Assembly (NCBI RefSeq): GCF_001436755.1
Contig: NZ_AYZD01000034.1
Location: forward strand, 42,270-106,269
DNA from: Liquorilactobacillus aquaticus DSM 21051
GTDB taxonomy: Bacteria > Bacillota > Bacilli > Lactobacillales > Lactobacillaceae
Direction: 5' to 3'
DNA: 64,000 bases
In this document: piece after piece, positions 12,906 through 20,986 of the stretch
Layout: every line of letters begins with the position of its first letter
Position numbering within the stretch: position 1 is the stretch's first letter
The notes under the pieces: generated by a model
Database searches by the model: none
What the model was told of the DNA's origin: nothing
What the model saw: the letters and a program-made list of their open reading frames with translations, nothing else
Position numbers and translations under genes: made by a program

Positions 12906-13485
12906 TTTCAGAGCTCCTCACGAAATGTACTTTATTATCCCGAAATGAAGAAATTCGTGCTAAAGATTCTAACCTTACGCCTCTTTTTTTTATCAGCTCG
13001 GCACCTTTTTGAAATGATTTTTCAATTGCAATTCCCACTCCCGCAACCTCTGCTTCTGCTAGGTTGCAAATATCAAGTAAGCCGTTGACAGCTTGACCAT
13101 TCGCCAGAAAATCATCAATTATTAAAACATTATCATTAGCACTCAAAAATTTTTCATCTACCGAAATTGTATTTTCGACTTTCTTTGTATACGAGTAGAC
13201 TTTTGCTGTGTACAGGCTGCCATCTAGAGTAGAGCTTTTCTGCTTTTTTGCAAACACAACAGGGACATGCATTAACAAACCTGTCATGATTGCAGGGGCT
13301 ATCCCTGAAGATTCAACCGTTAATATTTTCGTAATAGTTTCTTCTTTATATAAACGTCCAAATTCCTGTCCTAAAGCATACATCAATTCTGGATCAATTT
13401 GATGATTCAAAAATTGATTAACTTTTAGTACATCTCCAGGAAGCACCACTCCATCTTCACGAATCCGTTCTTCTAATAATTTCAA
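12898..13485 (-). CDS. xpt: Xanthine phosphoribosyltransferase
   Basis: Converts xanthine plus PRPP to XMP, 195 residues. The type I phosphoribosyltransferase motif VLIIDDFLANGQA is at about 123-135 and the family start (EERIREDGVVLPGDVLKVNQFLNHQIDP) lines up with Bacillus Xpt. TTG start; an in-frame TAG directly precedes it, so no earlier start is possible. AAGGAAGG lies 12 bases upstream, a rather long spacing. The expression platform of the riboswitch ends a few bases before it. Confidence 0.95.
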   Translation of the reverse strand: MKLLEERIREDGVVLPGDVLKVNQFLNHQIDPELMYALGQEFGRLYKEETITKILTVESSGIAPAIMTGLLMHVPVVFAKKQKSSTLDGSLYTAKVYSYTKKVENTISVDEKFLSANDNVLIIDDFLANGQAVNGLLDICNLAEAEVAGVGIAIEKSFQKGAELIKKRGVRLESLARISSFRDNKVHFVRSSEND

Positions 13486-13520
13486 CTACTCAACCAACCT
13501 TCCTTTTTCTTGAGAATATA

Positions 13521-13562
13521 AAAAGGCTTCTTTTGATACGACAAGTCGTAAAAGAAGCCTTC
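13521..13562 (-). terminator. Riboswitch-controlled terminator before xpt
   Basis: Long hairpin: arms AAGGCTTCTTTT... and ...AAAAGAAGCCTT enclosing GACTTGTC-like inner pairs, followed by T on the minus strand. It is the OFF structure of the guanine riboswitch expression platform, formed when ligand stabilises the aptamer. Confidence 0.88.
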
Positions 13563-13584
13563 CTCTTTGCTGATAGCTTTTTTT

Positions 13585-13650
13585 ACTTATAGTCCAAGAT
13601 TTGCGGTCTTGGGTAGAAACTCGTCAACCATATTATGACATTATATAAGT
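13585..13650 (-). promoter_or_regulatory. Guanine-sensing purine riboswitch aptamer
   Basis: P1 pairs ACTTATA (13650-13644) with TATAAGT (13591-13585). Between are the conserved P2 and P3 arms with junction sequence GTTTCTACC and the GACTAT closing segment, as in the Bacillus xpt aptamer. The specificity base in GACTAT is C, which recognises guanine/hypoxanthine; adenine switches carry U there. It controls xpt-pbuX by transcription termination. Confidence 0.95.
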
Positions 13651-13657
13651 ACAATAC

Positions 13658-13693
13658 TTAAAGTAGATTAGCATATTTTATTTCAATCAACAA
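13658..13693 (-). promoter_or_regulatory. Promoter of the xpt-pbuX riboswitch operon
   Basis: -35 TTGTTG (13693-13688), 17-bp spacer, -10 TAATCT (13670-13665) with an extended TG. The start is predicted near 13658, a few bases upstream of P1, as expected for a purine riboswitch. Confidence 0.7.
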
Positions 13694-13709
13694 ATTAAAA
13701 TGTTTCTAT

Positions 13710-14381
13710 TTAATTTGTTGATACTTTATCATATCTATTTAATTGATATTCTTGAATGATTTGGATTAGCTTTTTTGCATATCCTGGATCCGTCGCATAT
13801 CCTTGTTTTTGTAGTGCAGCTGCTGCCTCTTGATAGTTTTTAGCAGTTAATACTGTTTGATAGTGTCCTTGATCCCACTCAGTTCCATTTACAAACAACT
13901 GAGTATGCGCTTCAATTGATTCGTTCCAGTCTTTGTAAGTTGCAAATTTCGCTTTAACTGTTATCCATTGCCCATTAACATATTCAGAGGTTGTCATTAA
14001 CTGTGCATCTGCCGCATTACTTTTAACACCAAATAAATTGTGATATTTGCTTGCTAATTGGCTCTGTCCCCAATTTGACTCGAGTGCTGCTTGAGCAAGC
14101 GTAATACTAGCTAAGAGTTGGTGCTTTTTTTGTTCAGTTTGTGCGATTGGCAAAATTTGATTAATAAAATTTCTTTTAGTATTATCACTGAATTGTGTGG
14201 TATCTATATTATTATCATCTGACGTTGAGTATTTTCCAAGCCAATTCATCGCTTGAACTGTCAGAAGACTTATAATCAAAACCAGCACTAAAGCATCAGT
14301 TAATTGTAATTTACCATTAACTAATAAAAAGCCTCTTTTTTTCCGACTGCTTTTTCTTTTTTTTCTTCTTTTTTTAACCAA
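13710..14381 (-). CDS. GH73 N-acetylglucosaminidase, membrane anchored
   Basis: Peptidoglycan hydrolase of the glucosaminidase/FlgJ-like family (LYZ2 domain). Very basic cytoplasmic start (Lys/Arg-rich to about residue 20), one membrane segment (LTDALVLVLIISLLTVQA), short linker, then the catalytic domain with Glu in QAALESNWGQSQLA and the HNLFGVK and GYATDPGYA motifs. No signal peptidase site is evident, so it is likely a type II anchored enzyme, about 223 residues. The longest frame starts at TTG 14390, but AAGGG directly abuts it; TTG at 14381 has 9-base spacing and was chosen. Preceded by an unusually long leader. Confidence 0.87.
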   Translation of the reverse strand: MVKKRRKKRKSSRKKRGFLLVNGKLQLTDALVLVLIISLLTVQAMNWLGKYSTSDDNNIDTTQFSDNTKRNFINQILPIAQTEQKKHQLLASITLAQAALESNWGQSQLASKYHNLFGVKSNAADAQLMTTSEYVNGQWITVKAKFATYKDWNESIEAHTQLFVNGTEWDQGHYQTVLTAKNYQEAAAALQKQGYATDPGYAKKLIQIIQEYQLNRYDKVSTN

Positions 14382-14390
14382 ATTTTTCAA

Positions 14391-14600
14391 CCCTTCATAA
14401 AATTAACTACGCTTTGCTTGGGAAGTTTGTCTCACTTACCTTTTCTGAACAGCTCTGAATTAATTATTGGTATCTTAAGCATTAATTAATTCAGCCTTAA
14501 CAATATTATTCTTCCGAATAACTTTTGTCACACAAAAGAATAATCAAGCTACAGTGACTCTTCACTAAAAAACGCCGCCTTCTTCATCGAGCTGATTATA
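14391..14600 (-). promoter_or_regulatory. Promoter and long structured leader of the GH73 gene
   Basis: A perfect TATAAT lies at 14600-14595, giving a leader of about 200 nt. In it: a perfect 12-bp inverted repeat (14455-14466 with 14483-14494, 16-nt loop), the hairpin CTTTTGT-CAC-ACAAAAG (14522-14538), and two mutually exclusive pairings of TTATTC near 14507. I could not match it to the ydaO/c-di-AMP or another riboswitch consensus. It may be a regulatory leader; function unknown. Confidence 0.45.
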
Positions 14601-14785
14601 TCATATAACACTTTATAAAATTTTTGAAAAACAGTTAAAAAATGTTTAATTTTTAAAATTAAAATCGATAAGCCTTAAAATGTTACTTTTAATCTTTAAT
14701 GTTTGGATAGAACTATTCATCAGTATAAATGTGCCTCAATCTGTGCCCCTTAAACGTACATAATATTAGCCGTTTATCATTGTAA
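14601..14785. other. AT-rich spacer between GH73 leader and marR
   Basis: About 185 bp of very AT-rich sequence with no reading frame, repeat or RNA that I can support. It completes the 450-bp gap between the GH73 and MarR genes. Confidence 0.5.
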
Positions 14786-14818
14786 ATAAAAAAAGTCGAG
14801 ATACACTCTCAACTTTTA
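14786..14818 (-). terminator. Intrinsic terminator after the marR gene
   Basis: Ten-bp stem AAAAGTTGAG/CTCGACTTTT (one G-T pair) with a 7-nt loop and seven T on the minus strand. Confidence 0.8.
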
Positions 14819-14846
14819 GCCATCATAAATGTTACACGTCCTTTTA

Positions 14847-15284
14847 TTAAAATTCATCCAAACTCTCATCCGTAATTATCTCAATTGTTTGACGTAAAAC
14901 ACGCTTAAAAATAGCCAAATCCTTAGGTGCGACTTCATCTTCAAGCTTGTTTTCCAGTCTCTGCCAAAACTCATTGTCTGAATCCATCATCTGATGATAC
15001 TTGTCTGTGACCATCAAGTGCGTAACCCGTCGATCTACATCGTCTAATCTTTTCTCAATCAACCCTAACTTCATCAACTTTTTGATGTGATAATTAGTGT
15101 TGGGCGTTGATTGATCAAGAAGTTTAGATATCATACCAATTGTTGGTTCCTTGAGTTGATAGATAGCTTCTAAATAATAAATATCAATTGCGCCAAGTTT
15201 TTCAAAATCAGGCGAGTTTTGATGCCGCTCATGCAACCTTAAAACTTGCGTTAAGTTCGTTAAAGATTTTTGTAAAGTAATCAC
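14847..15284 (-). CDS. MarR-family transcriptional regulator
   Basis: 145-residue winged-helix protein. The DNA-binding core reads PTIGMISKLLDQSTPNTNYHIKKLMKLGLIEKR (about 47-80) followed by the wing DDVDRRVTHLMVT, the MarR hallmark D-x-R-R. Flanking helices would form the dimer interface. GTG start with a GGGGGA site. Strong promoter just upstream. It is monocistronic and no target gene is next to it, so ligand and regulon cannot be inferred; autoregulation through a site near its promoter is likely in this family. Confidence 0.88.
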   Translation of the reverse strand: MITLQKSLTNLTQVLRLHERHQNSPDFEKLGAIDIYYLEAIYQLKEPTIGMISKLLDQSTPNTNYHIKKLMKLGLIEKRLDDVDRRVTHLMVTDKYHQMMDSDNEFWQRLENKLEDEVAPKDLAIFKRVLRQTIEIITDESLDEF

Positions 15285-15336
15285 GCTTTTTTCCCCCGAA
15301 TGTTTAAAATAATTTATATAACATACGAACTATCAT

Positions 15337-15365
15337 AATATACTAAAATAATATATCATTGTCAA
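15337..15365 (-). promoter_or_regulatory. Promoter of the marR gene
   Basis: Consensus -35 TTGACA (15365-15360), 17-bp spacer, -10 TATATT (15342-15337). The stretch between the -10 and the gene (about 15310-15335) is where an operator could lie, but I see no clean palindrome there. Confidence 0.8.
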
Positions 15366-15710
15366 GCAAACGCTGTAAGTTATACATTTTTTTACCTTCT
15401 ATGCATGTATTTTACACTAATATGTTTAAAAATTCTAAAAATATGTTTCTAGCTAAAAACATGCTATCTATATTACTCTCAGCACATCCTTGGTGCAATT
15501 ATTACAGAATTATCTATAAACATACCAGCACTAAACTACATAATCTCTATTCTACTATTTCTTTGCCAAAATTTAAATAACATATCGTAATATGTATTAT
15601 TTAAATTATTAAAAATGATAATTTTTTACTTATTAATATTCACACCCTACCGCAACTAATCAATACTCTGATTTATCAATAGCATTTCCCTCTCTTTAAT
15701 AAACAATTGC
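15366..15710. other. Gene-free AT-rich stretch with an interrupted palindrome
   Basis: No convincing gene on either strand. The only structure is an interrupted palindrome: AATTTAAATAACATAT (15570-15585), CGTA, then its complement with two additional bases (15590-15607). No T run follows, so it is not a plain terminator; it could be an operator or a relic. Confidence 0.4.
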
Positions 15711-15818
15711 CTAATCCTCAGCAGCATTTTGGTCACTCTTGCCACTCACTACACTTAACAGTAAAAAAGTCATTACAGTAGCACAAAACCAGCCCTTATT
15801 CATTCTACATTTTTTCAA
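15711..15818 (-). pseudogene. Remnant of a secreted protein start (KxYKxGKxW-like signal)
   Basis: The frame reads LKKCRMNKGWFCATVMTFLL followed by LSVVSGKSDQNAAED and a stop. A basic R-M-x-K-G-W-F start, a hydrophobic stretch and a polar Gln/Asn/Ala-rich continuation match the KxYKxGKxW signal peptides of large lactobacillar surface proteins, with the YKSGK part shortened. It stops after 35 codons, has no ribosome binding site, and no continuation of the protein was found in the next 350 bp in any minus-strand frame. I read it as the decayed 5' end of a lost surface-protein gene. Chance resemblance is possible. Confidence 0.4.
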
Positions 15819-16211
15819 GGCCGTAGTGGTTGGACAATGACATTGCCAGAAGTAGTTATATAATGTTTTACCTGTTTTTTCACCTTAGTAAGTATTGAAA
15901 CAATGAACCCACAAACCTTTCTCTCTTCAATTGAGCTCGCTGAATGTCATTTTTTATATAGATTAAAAAGATTGATATCCATTGTTTTTTGACCATTTAA
16001 ATTTAGATAACAAATTAAATGAGTCTGTTTTTTTCTTTTACTACTATTTCTATTGTAGGACTATTTTTTATAGCCTCGATCGTTAAAAAGCTCATGGAAG
16101 CATTACTTTACAAAAAGATAATGGGCAGACAGTATACATACTTTGTTGCTGATATTACACCTCACTTCGCAAAACATGAACCATCTAGCTCGCTTTTTAA
16201 GCTTTTCGTAA
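15819..16211. other. Gap between the remnant and the nitrilase gene
   Basis: About 390 bp without a supportable gene. A plus-strand frame beginning at 16019 (hydrophobic start) has no ribosome binding site and runs antisense into the nitrilase gene. No clear terminator for the nitrilase gene was found. Confidence 0.4.
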
Positions 16212-17003
16212 CTAATGATACAGTTCCGTCCGTCGATCTGAAAAAACTGGTATTTCACCACGTATTTTTTCGAGAGAACCCATATTCAAATTAACTGTAA
16301 AGCCACCTTCCTTGTCATCGGGGACCCTTAGCAATATATTCCCTAATGGATCAATTGCAAGTGAATGCCCACTAAAGTGTTCACCATTGGGACCTTCACC
16401 AATTCGATTAACAGCTACCACAAAAGCCTGATTTTCAATTGCGCGTGACTGCAACATAATTTTCCACTGCTCTATTCTTTCCTTCGGCCACTGTGCACTA
16501 ACAAATAAAATTTTACCACCCTTACTCATCAAAGTTCTTTCCCATTCAGGAAAACGGATATCATAACAGATAACTCCCGCCGCTGGAATATCATCCAAAA
16601 CAAAACGATTCATTTTTTTACCTGCTGTTATCCACTTATCTTCATGCATCAATCCAAAAAGGTGAACTTTGTCATATTCGCTGCAAAGTTCACCTTCGCG
16701 GTTGAAAACATAACTAGTATTATAGTATGCATTCCCTTTTGCTGTAGCCACTGACCCTCCCACAATATTCACATGGAAGCGCTGAGCAAGACCTGCAAGA
16801 AAACACTTTGTCGTGCGGCCGTCTTTGTCAGCTACTTCATTCAATTTCTCCAATGCATATCCAACATTCCACATCTCAGGAAGAACAATCACATCTGGGT
16901 TCTCGACAACCGCTTCTTCAATCAATCGCTGTACCCTTTCATAATTAGCATTTGCTCGTGCATATTCCACATTCATCTGTATCAAGCTCACTTTTAAAAC
17001 CAT
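16212..17003 (-). CDS. Carbon-nitrogen hydrolase (omega-amidase type)
   Basis: Nitrilase-superfamily enzyme, 263 residues. The Glu-Lys-Cys triad is visible as Glu43 (LPEMW), Lys112 (YDKVHLF) and Cys146 (ICYDIRFPE). The length and the motif spacing fit the Nit2/YafV group, whose known members hydrolyse 2-oxo-acid amides such as 2-oxoglutaramate. It is divergent from hicD, which reduces branched 2-oxo acids; a shared role in amino-acid transamination products is a reasonable inference but not proved by sequence. ATG start with AGAAGGGA upstream. Confidence 0.88.
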   Translation of the reverse strand: MVLKVSLIQMNVEYARANANYERVQRLIEEAVVENPDVIVLPEMWNVGYALEKLNEVADKDGRTTKCFLAGLAQRFHVNIVGGSVATAKGNAYYNTSYVFNREGELCSEYDKVHLFGLMHEDKWITAGKKMNRFVLDDIPAAGVICYDIRFPEWERTLMSKGGKILFVSAQWPKERIEQWKIMLQSRAIENQAFVVAVNRIGEGPNGEHFSGHSLAIDPLGNILLRVPDDKEGGFTVNLNMGSLEKIRGEIPVFSDRRTELYH

Positions 17004-17167
17004 TCGTTATCATCCCTTCTATAACTGCATCTATTCCATTTCAACTTTGATCAATTATTTTCAGTGCATCATTTCTATTAAAAAAATATTTCTAACCTAA
17101 ACTTAATCTTACCAAAAAAAATCCTGTTTTTAAAAGTAATTTACCAGTTAAAAGTTCCTGTCTTTAG

Positions 17168-17207
17168 TTGACTTTACACACAGAACATTTAAAATTGGCA
17201 TTATAAT
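17168..17207 (+). promoter_or_regulatory. Candidate promoter of hicD
   Basis: TATAAT at 17202-17207 about 34 bases before the gene; TTGACT at 17168-17173 is too far (28 bp) to be its -35, so the box pairing is unresolved. The region is shared with the divergent amidase gene. Confidence 0.35.
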
Positions 17208-17240
17208 AAATTTAGATTATTTTAATGGAGGCTTTTATAC

Positions 17241-18155
17241 ATGAGAAAAATTGGTGTGATAGGTCTAGGACATGTAGGTGCGACCATTGCTTATACACTT
17301 GTGACCAAGGGAATTGCTGATGAACTTGTTCTAATCGATTCAAATGCGGAAAAAGCAGTTGCAGAGGAATATGATCTTAGAGACACAATCTCACGTTTAG
17401 ATACTTTCACAAAAATTATTCCTCAAAAGTATAGCGCCTTACAAGATGCAGATGTCATTATAACGGCTTTTGGGAATATTTCGTCTATCAAAATGGATGG
17501 AGATCGTTTCGGTGAATTGAACTACAACGCTAAAGTTGTTTCAGAAGTCGCACAAAAAATTAAGAATTCTGGATTTAACGGTGTTTTGATTAATATAAGC
17601 AATCCATGTGACGTTATTACCACTCTTCTACAACGTCAAATTGGTCTTAGTAAAAAGCAAGTACTCGGTACAGGAACTTTTCTAGATACTGCAAGAATGC
17701 AGCGTGCAGTCGGTCAAGCAATACATGAAGATCCTAAGAATATAAGCGGTTATGTCCTTGGAGAACACGGTGAATCCCAATTCACAGCTTGGTCAACGGT
17801 GGAAATTAAGGGACATCCAATTGCAGAAGTCGCCTCTGCAAGGGGCCTCGATCTTGATGAATTGGACCAGCGTGCTAGACGTGGAGGCTGGCTTGTTTTT
17901 TCCGGTAAACATTATACCTGTTACGCGATTGCAACCTGTGCCATCAAACTGACTCTTGCTGTTCTTTCTGATGCACACCTCGCGTGTCCCACATCAGTTT
18001 ATCTAGAAAACTACGCTCATTATATTGGTTATCCATCTGTTATAGGTCGTCAAGGTGTGATTGAGGTGAATAAAATTAATCTCACTGTCGAAGAACAAGC
18101 TAAGTTAGACAATTCTGCCAAGGTCATTTCTGAAAAGTTAGGTACATTAAAGTAA
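17241..18155 (+). CDS. hicD: L-2-hydroxyisocaproate dehydrogenase
   Basis: NAD-dependent reductase of branched-chain 2-oxo acids, 304 residues, LDH/MDH superfamily. The GLGHVG dinucleotide motif is at 8-13, the NISNPCDV segment near 118-125, substrate Arg152 in DTARMQRAVG and catalytic His176 in GEHGESQ. GTGTFLDTARMQ and GEHGxSQF-AWSTV are closer to Weissella confusa L-HicDH than to ordinary lactate dehydrogenase. ATG with GGAGG upstream. Likely reoxidises NADH during Leu/Val/Ile or Phe catabolism. Confidence 0.9.
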   Translation: MRKIGVIGLGHVGATIAYTLVTKGIADELVLIDSNAEKAVAEEYDLRDTISRLDTFTKIIPQKYSALQDADVIITAFGNISSIKMDGDRFGELNYNAKVVSEVAQKIKNSGFNGVLINISNPCDVITTLLQRQIGLSKKQVLGTGTFLDTARMQRAVGQAIHEDPKNISGYVLGEHGESQFTAWSTVEIKGHPIAEVASARGLDLDELDQRARRGGWLVFSGKHYTCYAIATCAIKLTLAVLSDAHLACPTSVYLENYAHYIGYPSVIGRQGVIEVNKINLTVEEQAKLDNSAKVISEKLGTLK

Positions 18156-18182
18156 CAGCCTTTTTATATTTTTTACAGGATC

Positions 18183-18231
18183 AAAACAAGGGAATGGGCA
18201 AAAATAATTACTTAGCCCACTCCCTTGTTTT
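18183..18231 (+). terminator. Terminator hairpin after hicD
   Basis: Arms AAAACAAGGGA-TGGGC and GCCCA-TCCCTTGTTTT form a 16-bp stem with one mismatch and a 20-nt loop. The T run is short on both sides. It lies between convergent hicD and the Mn-transporter operon and may serve both. Confidence 0.65.
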
Positions 18232-18287
18232 AGCCTTATATTTTGAAACTCAACGTTCCTACTTCGACGTATATAAAGTCTGATCTC

Positions 18288-19235
18288 TTATTGAGACAAT
18301 CCGCTAATTATTTTTTCTAAGTTCCACTTCATCATTGCATAATAACTGTCTCCAGCTCGACCTTTTTCTGCAACTGAATCGGTAAATAATTCAGAATAAA
18401 TTGGAATTCCAGTATCCTTAGAAACAGTCTTCATAGATCTTTCATCGACACTATTTTCTACAAAAAGCACCGGAATAGAGGAATCGGTAAGTCTGGAAAT
18501 CAATCTTTCTAACTGCCTTGGTGTTCCCTCTTGTTCTGTATTTATTCCCCAGATATAAATTGAAGGAATATTATAAGCCCTAGAAAAATATCTAAAACTT
18601 CCTTCGCTTGTGACAATCATTTTTTTCTTAGTGGGAATATCTCCAAATTCACGCTTAGCTTTATTATGAAGAACATTCAGTTTCTTTACATAAGCTCTTC
18701 TATTCTTTTTATAAAAGGCTTTGTTTTTTGGATCTTTAGCTGAAAGCTGCTTTTCAATATTTTTAGCATAGATCATCCCATTCTTAAGATCCATCCATGC
18801 ATGTGGATCTTCCTTACCTTTTTCTGCTTTTCCTTCTAAATAAATTTTTCTGACCCCATCGCTAACTGCATAATAGTCTTTATTTGATCTCTTTCTTGTA
18901 TTTTTAACTAACTTTTCAAACCAAGCGTTACCACCAGTTTCTAGATTAAGCCCATTATAAAAAATAAGATCTGTTTCAGCTGTCTTCTTTATATCTTTTG
19001 GTAATGGTTCATATTCATGGGGATTTTTCCCAACTGGAACAATACTATGCACCGTGATCCTATCTTTCCCGATATTTTTAGCAATATCAGCTATGATGGA
19101 ATTGGTTGCTACCACTTTTAAAGTCTCTGTCTCCTCTGCTGTTTTATTTTTATCCAGAGAAGAACATCCTACCAGAAAAAAAACAACTAAAATAACTGAA
19201 AAAAAACATCCCAGCCATGAACCTATCGCTTTCAT
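18288..19235 (-). CDS. mntC: Manganese ABC transporter substrate-binding lipoprotein (PsaA/MntC type)
   Basis: Cluster A-I metal-binding lipoprotein, 315 residues. Lipobox LVGC with Cys24. Metal ligands are His73 (NPHEYEP), His145 (DPHAWMD), Glu211 (TSEGSFRYF) and Asp286 (FTDSVAEKG). Glu as third ligand, rather than His, together with the [14 protein letters not shown] stretch marks the manganese-type PsaA/MntC group, not the ZnuA group, and the His-rich zinc loop is absent. ATG overlaps the permease stop (AAATGA). Last gene of the operon. Confidence 0.92.
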   Translation of the reverse strand: MKAIGSWLGCFFSVILVVFFLVGCSSLDKNKTAEETETLKVVATNSIIADIAKNIGKDRITVHSIVPVGKNPHEYEPLPKDIKKTAETDLIFYNGLNLETGGNAWFEKLVKNTRKRSNKDYYAVSDGVRKIYLEGKAEKGKEDPHAWMDLKNGMIYAKNIEKQLSAKDPKNKAFYKKNRRAYVKKLNVLHNKAKREFGDIPTKKKMIVTSEGSFRYFSRAYNIPSIYIWGINTEQEGTPRQLERLISRLTDSSIPVLFVENSVDERSMKTVSKDTGIPIYSELFTDSVAEKGRAGDSYYAMMKWNLEKIISGLSQ

Positions 19236-20074
19236 TTGTCATGTCCCCTCTTTTTTAAATACCTCTGTTTTGGAGAGACGAAAAAACTGATCAAGAAAAC
19301 TACTGCCGCCGTTAAAACGATGCTTGAACCAACAGCAATGTTATAACTATATCCTACAAAAAGCCCTACAACTGAAACCACAGCCCCGATTGCTGCTGAC
19401 AAAAAGATCATCTTTTTCAAGGTCTTAGTAAATAAGTAGGCTGTAGCGGCAGGAGTAATCAGCAATGCAACAATTAAAATCGTTCCAACGCTCTGCATTG
19501 CTGTAACAGCGACTAGCGTCAATAGCATCATCAGCATATAATGATAAAAATTAACACGCATTCCTAAAGCTTTTGCCATCTGCGGATCAAAAGATGTTAA
19601 TAAAAGTTCCTTGAAATAAAGAACAATCATTACGATCACAAAAATTGAAACTGCGATTGTCATCCACTTGTCACTATCTTGCACTGCAAGAATATTCCCA
19701 AAAAGTATGTGAAATAAGTCAGTCGAAGTGCGTGCAACCCCAATCAGAATAACTCCAAGCGCTAAAAATGAGCTAAATGTTATTCCAATTGCAGTATCAC
19801 TTTTAATAACACTGTTTTCTTTAATATAGGTGATAATTACAGAAGATAATATTCCAAAGGCAATTGCTCCAATGAAAAAATTGATATTCAAAATGTAAGA
19901 GATGGCTACTCCTGGGAGGACGGCGTGCGAGATTGCATCTCCCATTAGTGACATTCCTCGCAGAATAATGAAGCATCCCACAACTCCAGAAACAATTCCA
20001 ACAACAACCGCAGTTATCAAAGCATTTTGTAAAAAGTGAAATTCCAGTAATCCTTGAATAAACTCTGCGGCCAT
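19232..20074 (-). CDS. mntB: Manganese ABC transporter permease
   Basis: ABC-3 family membrane subunit, 280 residues, about eight membrane helices, with the conserved [23 protein letters not shown] segment near the N-terminus that faces the ATPase. The open frame extends to an ATG at 20089, but the Shine-Dalgarno GGAGGTG sits between, so ATG at 20074, right after the ATPase stop (TAGGATG), is the start. Forms the transport channel with the neighbouring subunits. Confidence 0.92.
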   Translation of the reverse strand: MAAEFIQGLLEFHFLQNALITAVVVGIVSGVVGCFIILRGMSLMGDAISHAVLPGVAISYILNINFFIGAIAFGILSSVIITYIKENSVIKSDTAIGITFSSFLALGVILIGVARTSTDLFHILFGNILAVQDSDKWMTIAVSIFVIVMIVLYFKELLLTSFDPQMAKALGMRVNFYHYMLMMLLTLVAVTAMQSVGTILIVALLITPAATAYLFTKTLKKMIFLSAAIGAVVSVVGLFVGYSYNIAVGSSIVLTAAVVFLISFFVSPKQRYLKKRGHDK

Positions 20075-20075
20075 C

Positions 20076-20798
20076 CTATTCACCTCCATCTATAAAAATT
20101 TTTTCTCCATAGGTACGCTTCAAATTGTTTGTGTTAAAGACATCACTAGTTTTTCCAACAGCAATCATTTTATTATTTAACATTACTAGCTGATCAAAAT
20201 AATCCTCAACTTTACTCAAATCGTGGTGCACAATTAATATCGTTTTTCCACTCTCTTTTAAATCTTTTAAAATTTTTACTATAATATTTTCACTTACCAT
20301 ATCAACCCCTACAAAAGGTTCGTCCAAAAACAAATATTCAGCATCTTGAACTAGGCACCGTGCAATCAGAACACGTTGAAATTGCCCCCCTGACAAGGCA
20401 TTGATTTGTCTTTCCTGCTGTTCTTTCAAGCCAACCACTTCTAGAGCTTCTTCAACTTTTTTCCATTCGCCCTTTCTGATTGTTTTAAAAAGACCTACAT
20501 TTGATATTGTCCCCAACGCCACACATTCCTTAACTGTTATTGGAAACGAAAGGTCGATCAGAGTTTTCTGAGCAACATATGCGACTTTTTTTAGCATTTT
20601 TTTAGAAGAAACACCATTTATGCTAACCTCGCCTGTTAACTGAATCATTCCCAATATCGCTTTCAATAGCGTGGATTTACCAGATCCATTTGGTCCGATT
20701 ATCCCCATTATTGTTGGCCCCTTAATCCTCAAATTAATTTTCTTCAAAGCTTGTACTCCATTATTATACGTAACGCTGATATTTTGGCATTCAATCAT
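20076..20798 (-). CDS. mntA: Manganese ABC transporter ATP-binding protein
   Basis: ABC ATPase, 240 residues: Walker A GPNGSGKST, signature LSGGQ, Walker B YLFLDEPF, and a switch His in IVHHDLS. The frame is open upstream for 44 more residues, but those encode the promoter region; ATG at 20798 has AGAGGTGA five bases before it and begins with the family sequence MIECQNISVTYNNG. First gene of mntABC (ATPase-permease-binding protein). Confidence 0.92.
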   Translation of the reverse strand: MIECQNISVTYNNGVQALKKINLRIKGPTIMGIIGPNGSGKSTLLKAILGMIQLTGEVSINGVSSKKMLKKVAYVAQKTLIDLSFPITVKECVALGTISNVGLFKTIRKGEWKKVEEALEVVGLKEQQERQINALSGGQFQRVLIARCLVQDAEYLFLDEPFVGVDMVSENIIVKILKDLKESGKTILIVHHDLSKVEDYFDQLVMLNNKMIAVGKTSDVFNTNNLKRTYGEKIFIDGGE

Positions 20799-20843
20799 TT
20801 CCGTCACCTCTTGTCTAAAAATCAAACATTTATCTCTTTTGTT

Positions 20844-20876
20844 TTTTAGGTTACCCGAAACATTTAATCTAGTCAA
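20844..20876 (-). promoter_or_regulatory. Promoter of mntABC with candidate MntR operator
   Basis: -35 TTGACT (20876-20871), 17-bp spacer, -10 TAACCT (20853-20848). An imperfect inverted repeat TTTAGGTTACC/CGAAACATTTA (20844-20866) covers the -10 and the spacer. Its AGGTTA...half-site resembles DtxR/MntR-type operators. Repression by Mn-loaded MntR is the expected control; the operator call is inference. Confidence 0.55.
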
Positions 20877-20986
20877 TTTTAAAAACTGATATTGCTTCCG
20901 AATTTTCCCAGGAAATATTATTTCAACCATTTTGATGAGTTTCTGAAATTAGATGGCATTCAATTTGCTAAAATTTCATTTCAAAT

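Noticed and set aside
14382..14600. GH73 leader as a ydaO/c-di-AMP riboswitch
   Set aside because: I looked for the conserved ydaO core segments and did not find them; kept only as an unassigned leader.
15359..15580. Plus-strand frame of 73 codons in the gap beside marR
   Set aside because: Lies across the marR promoter, lacks a ribosome site and has random-looking composition.
16019..16294. Plus-strand frame of 91 codons with a hydrophobic start
   Set aside because: No ribosome binding site, and its last third is antisense to the conserved C-terminus of the amidase gene; no recognisable family.
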